Shown here one piece after another: positions 1 to 5,632 of a stretch of 13,344 bases of DNA. The notes beneath the pieces were generated by a model. It was not told where the DNA came from and did no database searches. It was given only the letters and a program-made list of their open reading frames with translations. A program made the position numbers and the translations under genes. The stretch's first letter is position 1. Each line of letters begins with the position of its first letter. Origin of the DNA: Bacillota bacterium (GTDB lineage: Bacteria > Bacillota > Clostridia > Acetivibrionales > DSM-1351); the NCBI GenBank assembly GCA_023441625.1, contig JAEZOA010000171.1, forward strand, positions 1 to 13,344, given 5' to 3'.

Positions 1-20
1 ACTCTCACGCTAACCTCCAC
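1..20 (-). promoter_or_regulatory. RBS and GTG start of a gene running off the left edge (probably tadC)
   Basis: On the minus strand GGAGG (18-14) is followed by a 5-nt spacer and a GTG codon at 8-6, which opens a frame leaving the window. A tadB-like gene lies directly upstream, and tadC normally follows tadB, so a second T2SSF-domain protein is expected. Only two codons are visible, so identity is inference from position. Bases 1-17 exactly repeat 93-109, and the SD lies inside a possible hairpin. Confidence 0.5.
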
Positions 21-63
21 GCCGACTTTCAGCAAAAATAATAATGATACTTATCGTGGAGGT
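13..63 (-). promoter_or_regulatory. Possible SD-sequestering hairpin upstream of the left-edge gene
   Basis: Bases 13-21 and 55-63 are perfect 9-bp inverted repeats (ACCTCCACG/CGTGGAGGT) with a 33-nt loop. In minus-strand RNA the 3' arm contains the GGAGG of the gene starting at 8, so pairing would hide that SD. The 5' arm lies inside the micro-ORF at 29-100, so a ribosome translating it would break the stem. The pairing is seen; its regulatory role is inferred. Confidence 0.4.
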
Positions 64-100
64 ACGCTGTCAAATTATAACTATATTTTAATACTCTCAC
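29..100 (-). CDS. 23-codon Tyr-rich open frame, candidate leader peptide
   Basis: A GTG codon at 100-98 is preceded by GAGG at 109-106 with a 5-nt spacer. This SD overlaps the tadB stop codon (110-108), as in translationally coupled genes. The frame encodes MRVLKYSYNL at its start, has six tyrosines in 23 residues, ends KYHYYFC, and stops at 31-29, 20 nt before the next GTG. It covers the 5' arm of the possible SD-sequestering hairpin at 13-63. It may be a genuine leader peptide. It may instead be a frameshifted copy of the start of the next gene left by duplication, since the two starts share at least eight coding bases. No homologue is recognised. Confidence 0.35.
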   Translation of the reverse strand: MRVLKYSYNLTAYLHDKYHYYFC

Positions 101-107
101 GCTAACC

Positions 108-851
108 TCACATTTTTATATTCATAATTTTATTTGAAATAAGAAAGGCAGTTATAAGCAATATTAGACATGCTGTCATAGCTCCTCTTCCCTGAGGTGT
201 ATTAAACACAGGTTCTATATAATCGGCTGCTGTCACTGATAAAACAAAAACCATGCCAATTGGCATTAAGTTTAATATCTTCTGTTCAAATTTTCTTGAT
301 GAGAGCAAAGTCTCAATTTCCTGTTTCATCTCAATTTTGTCACTGATTATTCCAGCTGAATTTTTTATTGCCTCTATTAAATTTCCACCAGTTCTTTTGC
401 ATATAGTTATGACATCAGAAAAATTTTTAATATCATCTATCTTTGCTCTTCTGGCAAAATCACTAATTGCCTCTTCAATTGTAATATTGTAGGATAGTTT
501 ATGAATGATTATTTTTGTCTCCTTGATTATGTACGCTTCATCACTAGGATAAAGAACAAGTAAATCTTCAAGTGCAGTTTCAAAAGCGTTTTCTAAAGCT
601 CTTCCTGCACATAATGATGAGGATAATGAAATTAATAAATCTTTAAATTGTATATTTAGTTCATTTCTTCGCTTAACAATTATTTTTCCTTGTTTGTATT
701 TCAAGTATAGAATTCCAAGAGGGCATAATATTAAAGCTAGTATAATGCTTCTATAAAATAAATATGAAACTGCAAATATAAGTATAGCTGCCATTAGAGA
801 ATATATTATCTTCATTTTAATGGGTATAGTATATAAGTCATAATCTATCAA
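108..851 (-). CDS. tadB: TadB-like inner-membrane protein of a Tad/Flp-type secretion system (T2SSF domain)
   Basis: About 247 residues. A hydrophobic N-terminus suggests two membrane segments (about residues 15-50). A cytoplasmic T2SSF/GspF-type helical domain follows, with the motif SSSLCAGRALENAF near residue 80 and CKRTGGNLIEAI near 155. Two more membrane segments lie at the C-terminus. TadB with TadC forms the membrane platform on which the TadA ATPase drives pilin assembly. It lies 64 nt after the tadA stop, in the same orientation. Start choice: the G-run AGGGGGG ends directly before an ATG at 857, leaving no spacer, but sits 6 nt before a TTG at 851. I therefore prefer TTG; the ATG start would add two residues. 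The family call (TadB/TadC type) is good; TadB rather than TadC rests on gene order and length. Confidence 0.8.
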   Translation of the reverse strand: MIDYDLYTIPIKMKIIYSLMAAILIFAVSYLFYRSIILALILCPLGILYLKYKQGKIIVKRRNELNIQFKDLLISLSSSLCAGRALENAFETALEDLLVLYPSDEAYIIKETKIIIHKLSYNITIEEAISDFARRAKIDDIKNFSDVITICKRTGGNLIEAIKNSAGIISDKIEMKQEIETLLSSRKFEQKILNLMPIGMVFVLSVTAADYIEPVFNTPQGRGAMTACLILLITAFLISNKIMNIKM

Positions 852-915
852 GCTCATCCCCCCTATATTTCATAATACAGCAATACTTTGTTTTATAAAC
901 ATGTATAGCCAACTC

Positions 916-2151
916 TTAAAATTTAACATTTATTCCTGAATTTAATAATTTGTATTTGTTGATTAATGGATTGGAACTTCTTTTGAGACACCCTATAACT
1001 GGGTCAGACGGATTCGAGTTTTCCTTGATGCTTTCCTCAAAAACAAAAAGCGGATTGAGTTTTATTTGATTATTCTCCACACCTAGTACTTCCGATATCT
1101 CCATTGTTCTTCTTGATTTATCTCTAAGTCTGGAAAGAAAAATAATTATATCAATTGCTGATACTACTTGCTTTCTTACTGCTTCAATTGGTAGAGCCGA
1201 TGAACTGAGAACCATTGTTTCAATTCTCGACAACATATCTTCTGTTGAGTTTGCATGACCAGTGGAAAGCGAGCCATCATGCCCTGTGTTCATTGCCTGG
1301 AGCATGTCAATTGCCTCAGCACCTCTTACCTCACCAACAATTATTCTTTCTGGTCTCATACGAAGCGAGGTTTTAATTAGATCCCTAATTGTAATCTCGC
1401 CCCTACCCTCCAGATTTGAATTTCTTGTTTCAAGCCTGACTAGATTCGGAATATTTAAGATTTGAAGTTCTGCTGAATCTTCAATTGTGATTATTCTTTC
1501 ATCATTAGGAATAAAGTTTGACAGAGCATTTAAAAATGTAGTCTTTCCAGATCCAGTTCCACCTGCTATGAATATGTTATACTTTGCTATAACAAGTAGT
1601 TTAAGTGCTTCTGCTGCCTCTGAAGTTATAGATCCCAGTTCTATAAGCTTCTCTACATCAATTGGCTTTTCTGGAAACTTTCTTATTGTAACAATTGGTC
1701 CATTTAAAGCAATTGGAGGTAGAACAACATTTATTCTCGAACCATCCCTGAGTCTAGCATCTACAATAGGAGTAGACTCATTAACTGTTCTATTAACCGC
1801 AGTTACCATTACCTGAATAATATCCTCTAATTTTTGAGAAGATTCAAACTCTAAATCAAACTTAAAGCTTTTACCATTCTTCTCTATAAAAATATTATTA
1901 GGACCATTAATCATTATTTCTGTAATCTTTGGATCATCCAGAATTGGTTGTAATATATCTAATCTTCGAAATGAATTAAATACAGTCTCAATTATTTCCT
2001 TTTTCTCACAGGATTTCAAGAGTAATTGCTTTGATTTTTCAAAAACTGATTTAGTAATTAATTCATTTATTTCTTCATCTGAGAAATTTCTTTTTAGGTC
2101 TATTTTCTCGTTAATTGAATTTCTAATTTCGGTAATAATTTCTTGATTCAA
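916..2151 (-). CDS. tadA: TadA/CpaF-type secretion ATPase
   Basis: Type II/IV secretion AAA+ hexameric ATPase that powers Tad/Flp pilus assembly at the cytoplasmic face of the membrane. Residue numbers here count from the upstream ATG at 2172. Motifs in order are VDARLRDGSR (about 137-146), Walker A GGTGSGKTT (204-212), Asp box ITIEDSAELQ (228-237), Walker B RIIVGEVRG (276-284) and His box GHDGSLSTGHANS (297-309). All are intact, so an active ATPase is expected. The length fits CpaF proteins. Start choice: the ATG at 2172 has no SD, and a strong GGAGG (2162-2158) lies downstream of it, 6 nt before a TTG at 2151. Translation therefore probably starts at TTG, seven residues later. Without this correction the SD would lie inside the gene. 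The cpaE-like stop at 2176 is 24 nt upstream, so the two genes are in one operon. Confidence 0.93.
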   Translation of the reverse strand: MNQEIITEIRNSINEKIDLKRNFSDEEINELITKSVFEKSKQLLLKSCEKKEIIETVFNSFRRLDILQPILDDPKITEIMINGPNNIFIEKNGKSFKFDLEFESSQKLEDIIQVMVTAVNRTVNESTPIVDARLRDGSRINVVLPPIALNGPIVTIRKFPEKPIDVEKLIELGSITSEAAEALKLLVIAKYNIFIAGGTGSGKTTFLNALSNFIPNDERIITIEDSAELQILNIPNLVRLETRNSNLEGRGEITIRDLIKTSLRMRPERIIVGEVRGAEAIDMLQAMNTGHDGSLSTGHANSTEDMLSRIETMVLSSSALPIEAVRKQVVSAIDIIIFLSRLRDKSRRTMEISEVLGVENNQIKLNPLFVFEESIKENSNPSDPVIGCLKRSSNPLINKYKLLNSGINVKF

Positions 2152-2175
2152 AATTGTCCTCCAAAAGTGCATAAG

Positions 2176-3273
2176 TTATAATATGTATCGTCTTGCAATA
2201 TCTTTTAATGCATTATTCAATAATTCAGGCCCTCCATTTGGCTTGATAAGATTTCGTACAGAAATGAAGCTTTGGTCGAATGGGATTTTTGATAGGATTT
2301 CTTTGTTTAGGCAGGACTTTTCTGATTGGAGGGCCTGTTTAGATACTTTATTTGCAACATATAAAAGTTTATGCGCTAAAAAAGTATCGTGCACAAATCT
2401 GTTTGATAGCATATCCATACTATCAATAAACATCTTTGTTTTATGTAAACATATTTCCTCATCGATAAAAACATATAGTATTTCGTCAGCCATTTCAAAT
2501 AATGAAATTGTATTTTCATTTAGTTGAGAATCTATATCTATTACGATAAGATCATATTGTCCGCACTCTTTCATAGCATTAATCAGAAATCTAATGTCTT
2601 GAGGGAGTAGCTCATTTATCTCAAATGCATTATTAGGTTCTTTAAAATAATGCACATTTGAAGTAGTGTCCTTACAGCTCATGGTTGAAATCTTTGAAGA
2701 TAAATTTTTATCTTTCTCTTTAGCATAATAAATGATATCAGATATGGAATAATCAATATTAGTTGAAAAGAAAAGACTAATTGATTGGAACTGCTCAAGA
2801 TTTAAATAGAATACAGAGAGGCCAGAATAGGAGCAAATCGTACTAATTCCCAAAGCAACTGTAGTTTTTCCTACATTACTGGTTGCTGAGTATAGCGCAA
2901 CTGTTTTTGTGATTTTATCCTTTGTTTGGGTAATGATATTCCCAGCTTTTGTGTAGATATTAATAATATCTCCTGCTATCTTATTAGCATCCCTATACTT
3001 ATATATTGAGCAAATATCTTCTAAATCAACACTATGGGTTCCTGTTGTCAAAATTATTATGTTTTTTTTGGAATAATTAGAGATAAGATTGTAATATTTC
3101 TCACAGACTAGAATTATATCAGGTTTAATCTTCTTAACCCATTCTTCTATTTTGCGGAAATTATTGCAATTATTTACCAGTAAGGTTTGTGAATAATGGT
3201 GAGTTAAATAATTGGATAAATTAGACGAATACTCATCATCATCATCAAGGATTAATATTTTTATGAGAGCCAT
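2176..3273 (-). CDS. TadZ/CpaE-like localisation protein with degenerate receiver and P-loop ATPase domains
   Basis: 365 residues. Residues 1-120 resemble a response-regulator receiver fold: an acidic cluster DDDDE follows the first strand, and the rest is degenerate. Residues 123-365 are a MinD/ParA-like P-loop domain with TSNVGKTT at 131-138 and a Walker B-like LIVIDIDS at 242-249. The usual signature lysine of the deviant Walker A (KGGxGKTT) is Thr131, while the second lysine, K136, is kept. This is in keeping with TadZ/CpaE proteins, which carry atypical Walker motifs and place the pilus machine at the pole. SD GGAG lies 7 nt before the ATG. It is the first gene of the operon, behind the promoter at 3371-3398, and sits directly before tadA. 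I leave the symbol empty because cpaE and tadZ are both in use. Confidence 0.8.
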   Translation of the reverse strand: MALIKILILDDDDEYSSNLSNYLTHHYSQTLLVNNCNNFRKIEEWVKKIKPDIILVCEKYYNLISNYSKKNIIILTTGTHSVDLEDICSIYKYRDANKIAGDIINIYTKAGNIITQTKDKITKTVALYSATSNVGKTTVALGISTICSYSGLSVFYLNLEQFQSISLFFSTNIDYSISDIIYYAKEKDKNLSSKISTMSCKDTTSNVHYFKEPNNAFEINELLPQDIRFLINAMKECGQYDLIVIDIDSQLNENTISLFEMADEILYVFIDEEICLHKTKMFIDSMDMLSNRFVHDTFLAHKLLYVANKVSKQALQSEKSCLNKEILSKIPFDQSFISVRNLIKPNGGPELLNNALKDIARRYIL

Positions 3274-3304
3274 TGATTTTCTCCAGTTCTTTTGTATATA
3301 AAAA

Positions 3305-3322
3305 AAGTAAAATAGCTTACTT
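3305..3322 (-). other. Weak hairpin plus U-run in the tad operon leader
   Basis: On the minus strand AAGTAA (3322-3317) and TTACTT (3310-3305) form a 6-bp AT-rich stem with a 6-nt loop, followed by a run of T. It lies in the roughly 90-nt leader between the predicted start site and the first gene. It could be a very weak attenuator, but the stem energy is low. Confidence 0.2.
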
Positions 3323-3370
3323 AAACTAATTACGGAATAAAGAGAAAAATAAGATTAACTAACTAATCCC

Positions 3371-3398
3371 ATTATATTACAATTTTTTATATTGTCAA
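3371..3398 (-). promoter_or_regulatory. Consensus SigA promoter of the tad operon
   Basis: On the minus strand a perfect -35 TTGACA (3398-3393), a 16-bp spacer and a perfect -10 TATAAT (3376-3371) give a start site near 3364, about 90 nt before the cpaE-like gene. Directly upstream are runs of A and T (to about 3450) that look like an UP element. This is the best promoter in the window and suggests strong basal transcription unless repressed. Confidence 0.8.
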
Positions 3399-3419
3399 CA
3401 GTTTTTTTGTATATTTTAT

Positions 3420-3457
3420 AAAATTTTTCAAAATATTTACATTTTTAGAAAAATTTT
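3420..3457 (-). terminator. AT-only inverted repeat at the end of the lipoprotein gene, weak terminator or UP-element region
   Basis: Arms 3420-3429 and 3448-3457 (AAAATTTTTC/GAAAAATTTT) are perfect 10-bp inverted repeats with an 18-nt loop. They start inside the stop codon of the lipoprotein gene. A T-rich tract follows on the minus strand, but the stem has one G-C pair, so termination would be weak. The same A/T tracts lie just upstream of the tad -35 and may serve as an UP element. Confidence 0.35.
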
Positions 3458-4256
3458 AATACCCGTTCACTGATATTTTGCCCATTATTGTAGCAACTTC
3501 TATTTCTATGTTTCCCTCCACACCATTAAATTGATTATTCGTTACTGTTCCCGAGCTTTCTATTGATACTTTTGAATCAATAGGAAAGTATAAATCTATA
3601 TTACCATTCTCTGTATTAAATGAATATTTTGACTTTTCTTGACATTCGGCTTTTAAATATATATTGCCGGAGCTTATGTCAATTAATGATTGATCTGATA
3701 GTTTTCCTGAATTAAATCTTAAATTACCATTAACACATTCATATAATAATTGACCCTTCATTGATTTTATTTCTGTATTTACAGATTCTAATTTAGCTTC
3801 TATATTGCCTTCAAACTTGTCATTTAAAATTAAACTACCATTCTTCTGAAAAATGTTGATTTTCTTAATTTGCTTAGGGATTGTTAACTTTAAATCTGAA
3901 TATACGTCCTGAAAGTTTTTTATTCTTCCATCGTAATCAACTATTAAATGCAGAGTACCCTCTTTCTCCTCTGCCTTTATAGAATACTTATTTAATAACT
4001 CTTCAAGCTCTTCTCTCTCTTTATTATCTCTAACAATATGTTTCACTTCTGATTCTATATTCTTTTTGTCCCAGCAATAGATCTGGAGATTTCCAGAATC
4101 AATTGTAATATTTAAAGTTTTAGTTTCTCTGCTTAAATCAATTGAAGAATCGTTATACTTAAAAGCTTCACTCTTAGAAACAGCTGGACTTTTATCTCCA
4201 CAACCAGTAATAAAAATTAACAAAATAAATATTATAAATGGAAAAATACGTCTCAT
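3456..4256 (-). CDS. Lipoprotein with DUF4097-type beta-repeat domain
   Basis: 266 residues. A short basic N-terminus (MRRIF), a hydrophobic stretch and the lipobox FITGC with Cys19 mark a lipoprotein anchored on the outer face of the membrane. The rest is a string of short beta strands with repeated turns (SGNLQIYCW, NGSLILND, NGNLRFNSG, SGNIYLKA, NGNIDLYF). This pattern is typical of DUF4097, a putative adhesin-like beta-solenoid family also seen in LiaG/YvlB-type envelope-stress proteins. SD AGGAG lies 7 nt before the ATG. It has its own promoter candidate (4290-4319) and is followed by the tad promoter, so it is probably a separate unit. A surface function fits the Tad neighbourhood, but a direct link is inference. 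Confidence 0.8.
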   Translation of the reverse strand: MRRIFPFIIFILLIFITGCGDKSPAVSKSEAFKYNDSSIDLSRETKTLNITIDSGNLQIYCWDKKNIESEVKHIVRDNKEREELEELLNKYSIKAEEKEGTLHLIVDYDGRIKNFQDVYSDLKLTIPKQIKKINIFQKNGSLILNDKFEGNIEAKLESVNTEIKSMKGQLLYECVNGNLRFNSGKLSDQSLIDISSGNIYLKAECQEKSKYSFNTENGNIDLYFPIDSKVSIESSGTVTNNQFNGVEGNIEIEVATIMGKISVNGY

Positions 4257-4289
4257 TTTTATTCTCCTGCTAAACTATTATTTGCAAAG

Positions 4290-4319
4290 AATATAACACA
4301 TGTTTCCATATATTAACAA
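4290..4319 (-). promoter_or_regulatory. Candidate promoter of the lipoprotein gene
   Basis: Minus strand: -35 TTGTTA (4319-4314), 18-bp spacer, -10 TATATT (4295-4290) preceded by TGT, an extended -10. The predicted start is near 4283, about 27 nt before the ATG, which leaves room for the SD. Confidence 0.4.
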
Positions 4320-4371
4320 TCTATTTCCCTACAGATTAAACCGGCAGCTTTAAAGAATATATTAATAAATT

Positions 4372-4391
4372 GTTATCACTTGCTGGATAAC
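4372..4391. repeat. 6-bp inverted repeat
   Basis: GTTATC (4372-4377) and GATAAC (4386-4391) are separated by 8 bp, upstream of the lipoprotein promoter. It could be a small operator, but nothing ties it to a regulator. Confidence 0.25.
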
Positions 4392-4402
4392 ACAATAAAA
4401 AA

Positions 4403-4565
4403 CTAACCAGCCCGTCCAAATTGCTTGATAAAACAGGGAATTTGATATTTTTAAGGATATTGTAGGATTTTACTTAAAGGCTAATACTCAATATGGTGAG
4501 GATGGCGTTTATATGCAGCCAATACTGGTGATGATGCAGATATACTCAGAATAAATTCAGAATAA
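4403..4565 (+). pseudogene. Possible decayed plus-strand reading frame, family unknown
   Basis: Three overlapping plus-strand frames read like one protein broken by two frameshifts. They are LTSPSKLLDKTG (from 4403), then EFDIFKDIVGFYLKANTQYG continuing to about 4515, then ANTGDDADILRINSE ending in TAA at 4563-4565. Composition and flow look protein-like, but there is no start codon, no SD and no recognised family. It lies in the 365-bp gap between the lipoprotein and coiled-coil genes, which otherwise holds only the lipoprotein promoter and small repeats. It may be the tail of a lost gene. Confidence 0.25.
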
Positions 4566-4600
4566 ATTCAGATTAAATTCTGAATTAGTTCAGATGTGAA
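4546..4600. repeat. 11-bp tandem repeat, five units decaying left to right
   Basis: Period-11 units starting TCAG/TCTG: TCAGAATAAAT occurs twice exactly (4546-4556, 4557-4567), then TCAGATTAAAT (4568-4578), TCTGAATTAGT (4579-4589) and TCAGATGTGAA (4590-4600). The units also create an 8-bp inverted repeat AATTCAGA/TCTGAATT at 4565-4586. It lies just downstream of the coiled-coil gene stop. Confidence 0.65.
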
Positions 4601-4621
4601 TACTTATTAAGTAAAGGATAT

Positions 4622-4885
4622 CTATCTCCCACCCTTAATAACCTTTATTTCAACTTCTTGCTTTTCAACCTTTTCGTTAATATTATCGACTTTACTTTCT
4701 AGTGTATTAAGCTTTTCAAAAACAATTTTATATCCATCCAATGCAGCCTCAACTTTAGGCTTTAAATCATTTTCCAGTCTAGCGACTTGATTTCCTAAGG
4801 TTTTAACTTCTTGTTTTACTGATGATATTTCACCCATTAAACCTGAATACATTTTTTCCATAAGCTCAAAAATCTTTTCTTCCAT
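4622..4885 (-). CDS. Small charged coiled-coil protein of unknown function
   Basis: 87 residues, almost wholly helical with heptad spacing: helices from EEKIFELMEKMY through SVKQEVKTLGNQVARLENDL, a break at KPKVEAALDGYK, then FEKLNTLESKVDNINEKVEK. There is no signal peptide or membrane segment, so it is probably a soluble oligomer. Start choice: a GTG at 4894 is only 3-4 nt from AAGG, whereas the ATG at 4885 has AAGGTG about 10 nt upstream, so I prefer the ATG; the GTG adds three residues. It has its own promoter (4946-4975) and looks monocistronic. Similar small coiled-coil proteins of unknown role occur in Clostridia; I cannot assign a function. Confidence 0.7.
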   Translation of the reverse strand: MEEKIFELMEKMYSGLMGEISSVKQEVKTLGNQVARLENDLKPKVEAALDGYKIVFEKLNTLESKVDNINEKVEKQEVEIKVIKGGR

Positions 4886-4945
4886 ATCTTTCACGCACCT
4901 TCAATAGATTATGCCATACCTGATTTCCCAACTGCTATTATTTCT

Positions 4946-4975
4946 ATTATAGCTTTATCTATATATAAATTTCAA
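4946..4975 (-). promoter_or_regulatory. SigA-type promoter of the coiled-coil gene
   Basis: Minus strand: -35 TTGAAA (4975-4970), 18-bp spacer, -10 TATAAT (4951-4946). The start site would be near 4939, giving a leader of about 54 nt to the ATG at 4885. Confidence 0.55.
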
Positions 4976-5015
4976 TATAATTTTATGGTTTATTTTTCCT
5001 AATAGCCTATGGCTT

Positions 5016-5086
5016 ATTTATTTGTTCAGAGCCCTCCAATTACAATACTATCATTGGAAGGCTCTAAAATTGATATATTTATTTGT
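5016..5086. repeat. 10-bp direct repeats flanking a 13-bp hairpin
   Basis: ATTTATTTGT occurs at 5016-5025 and 5077-5086, on either side of the hairpin at 5028-5065. The layout resembles a very small inserted element with target duplications, but the repeat is low-complexity and may be chance. Confidence 0.25.
5028..5065 (-). other. 13-bp hairpin downstream of the trmO-like gene
   Basis: Arms 5028-5040 and 5053-5065 with a 12-nt loop. In minus-strand RNA all 13 positions pair, including one U-G wobble; in plus-strand RNA the same position is a C-A mismatch. This suggests the structure works in a minus-strand transcript, such as the tail of the trmO-like mRNA ending at 5117. It lacks a U-tract on either side, so it is not a standard terminator; it may act as a 3' stabiliser or a weak stop. 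Confidence 0.45.
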
Positions 5087-5116
5087 ACGCAACTCCCTTT
5101 TTGGGAATGCATGCAT

Positions 5117-5593
5117 TTAAAAATTAAATTCTTTTTCCCAATCAAAATCCCCTGATTTCTCTAAACTCTTAGGCCAATGGGAGCACCATTTCGGCACTTC
5201 TGGATTTTCCACTCTGTCAAGGCTTGGTGTGTAGGGCTTTATATCAAGCACAGGTGAACCATCGTTTGCGTCAATATAAGTAATCTGAATAATGCCGTTT
5301 TCGTAATCAATATTGATAACTTGTACTGCTGATAAAGCAATCGGATTAGGACGAATAGGTGACCTCGTAGCGAAAATACCCATTACTTCCGGAGCATTTT
5401 TATATGGCTGTTGTGTATCTATAATGTTCCTTGCTTCCTCATTGTCAAAGTCGTTAAACCACCAGATGACATTGAGGTGGCTAAAACCATTTAACGCTTG
5501 TAAAGCAGCAATAAATTTCTGATCAACTTTGATAAACATTCCTCCCTCATTTACACTGATTTTCCCAATGGGCTTTACCTGAAAATTTGTCAT
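5117..5593 (-). CDS. TrmO-family SAM-dependent methyltransferase (short form)
   Basis: 158 residues, UPF0066/YaeB family. E. coli TrmO uses SAM to N6-methylate the threonylcarbamoyl-adenosine (t6A) at position 37 of certain tRNAs. Visible motifs: GFSHLNVIWWF (36-46), GIFATRSPIRPNPIALSAV (72-90, the family signature) and DGSPVLDIKPY (111-121). It is shorter than the E. coli enzyme (about 235 residues) and seems to lack the C-terminal domain, as in many short homologues, so the tRNA substrate is not proven. SD GGAGG lies 8 nt before the ATG. The promoter at 5633-5663 has MerR-type geometry, and the gene upstream is a MerR regulator, so expression is probably ligand-induced. I omit the symbol because of the shortened form. 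Confidence 0.8.
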   Translation of the reverse strand: MTNFQVKPIGKISVNEGGMFIKVDQKFIAALQALNGFSHLNVIWWFNDFDNEEARNIIDTQQPYKNAPEVMGIFATRSPIRPNPIALSAVQVINIDYENGIIQITYIDANDGSPVLDIKPYTPSLDRVENPEVPKWCSHWPKSLEKSGDFDWEKEFNF

Positions 5594-5616
5594 TTTTCTT
5601 TCCTCCGTATTATTTT

Positions 5617-5630
5617 ATTTGCCGGCAAAT
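5617..5630. promoter_or_regulatory. 14-bp perfect palindrome at the trmO-like start site
   Basis: ATTTGCCGGCAAAT is a perfect palindrome that overlaps the predicted transcription start (near 5626), just downstream of the -10. It stands out as G+C-rich in an A/T-rich leader. This position suits a repressor operator; the protein is unknown. Confidence 0.4.
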
Positions 5631-5632
5631 TC

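Larger units (their letters stand above)
1..109 (-). repeat. 17-bp direct repeat carrying SD and GTG start, copies 92 bp apart
   Basis: Bases 1-17 and 93-109 are identical. Each copy, read on the minus strand, holds an SD-like GAGG, the spacer TTAGC and GTG AGA GT. Identity ends on the right at base 18/110, just where the tadB stop codon overlaps the right copy. On the left the repeat may be longer, because copy 1 is cut by the window edge. This looks like a local duplication of a translation start region. Confidence 0.6.

Noticed and set aside
1262..1816. Plus-strand open frames inside the tadA region
   Set aside because: They are antisense shadows of the ATPase gene, with no SD and no family likeness; the minus-strand frame carries all motifs.
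3274..3370. Structured riboswitch (for example c-di-GMP) in the tad leader
   Set aside because: The roughly 90-nt leader is very A/T-rich, with only one weak 6-bp stem and no GEMM-like conserved bases.
4546..4600. CRISPR-like array
   Set aside because: Units are 11 bp with no spacers; it is a simple tandem repeat.
5106..5117. Palindrome AATGCATGCATT at the end of the trmO-like gene
   Set aside because: Short, overlaps the stop codon, not near a promoter; alternating GCAT sequence easily gives such palindromes.
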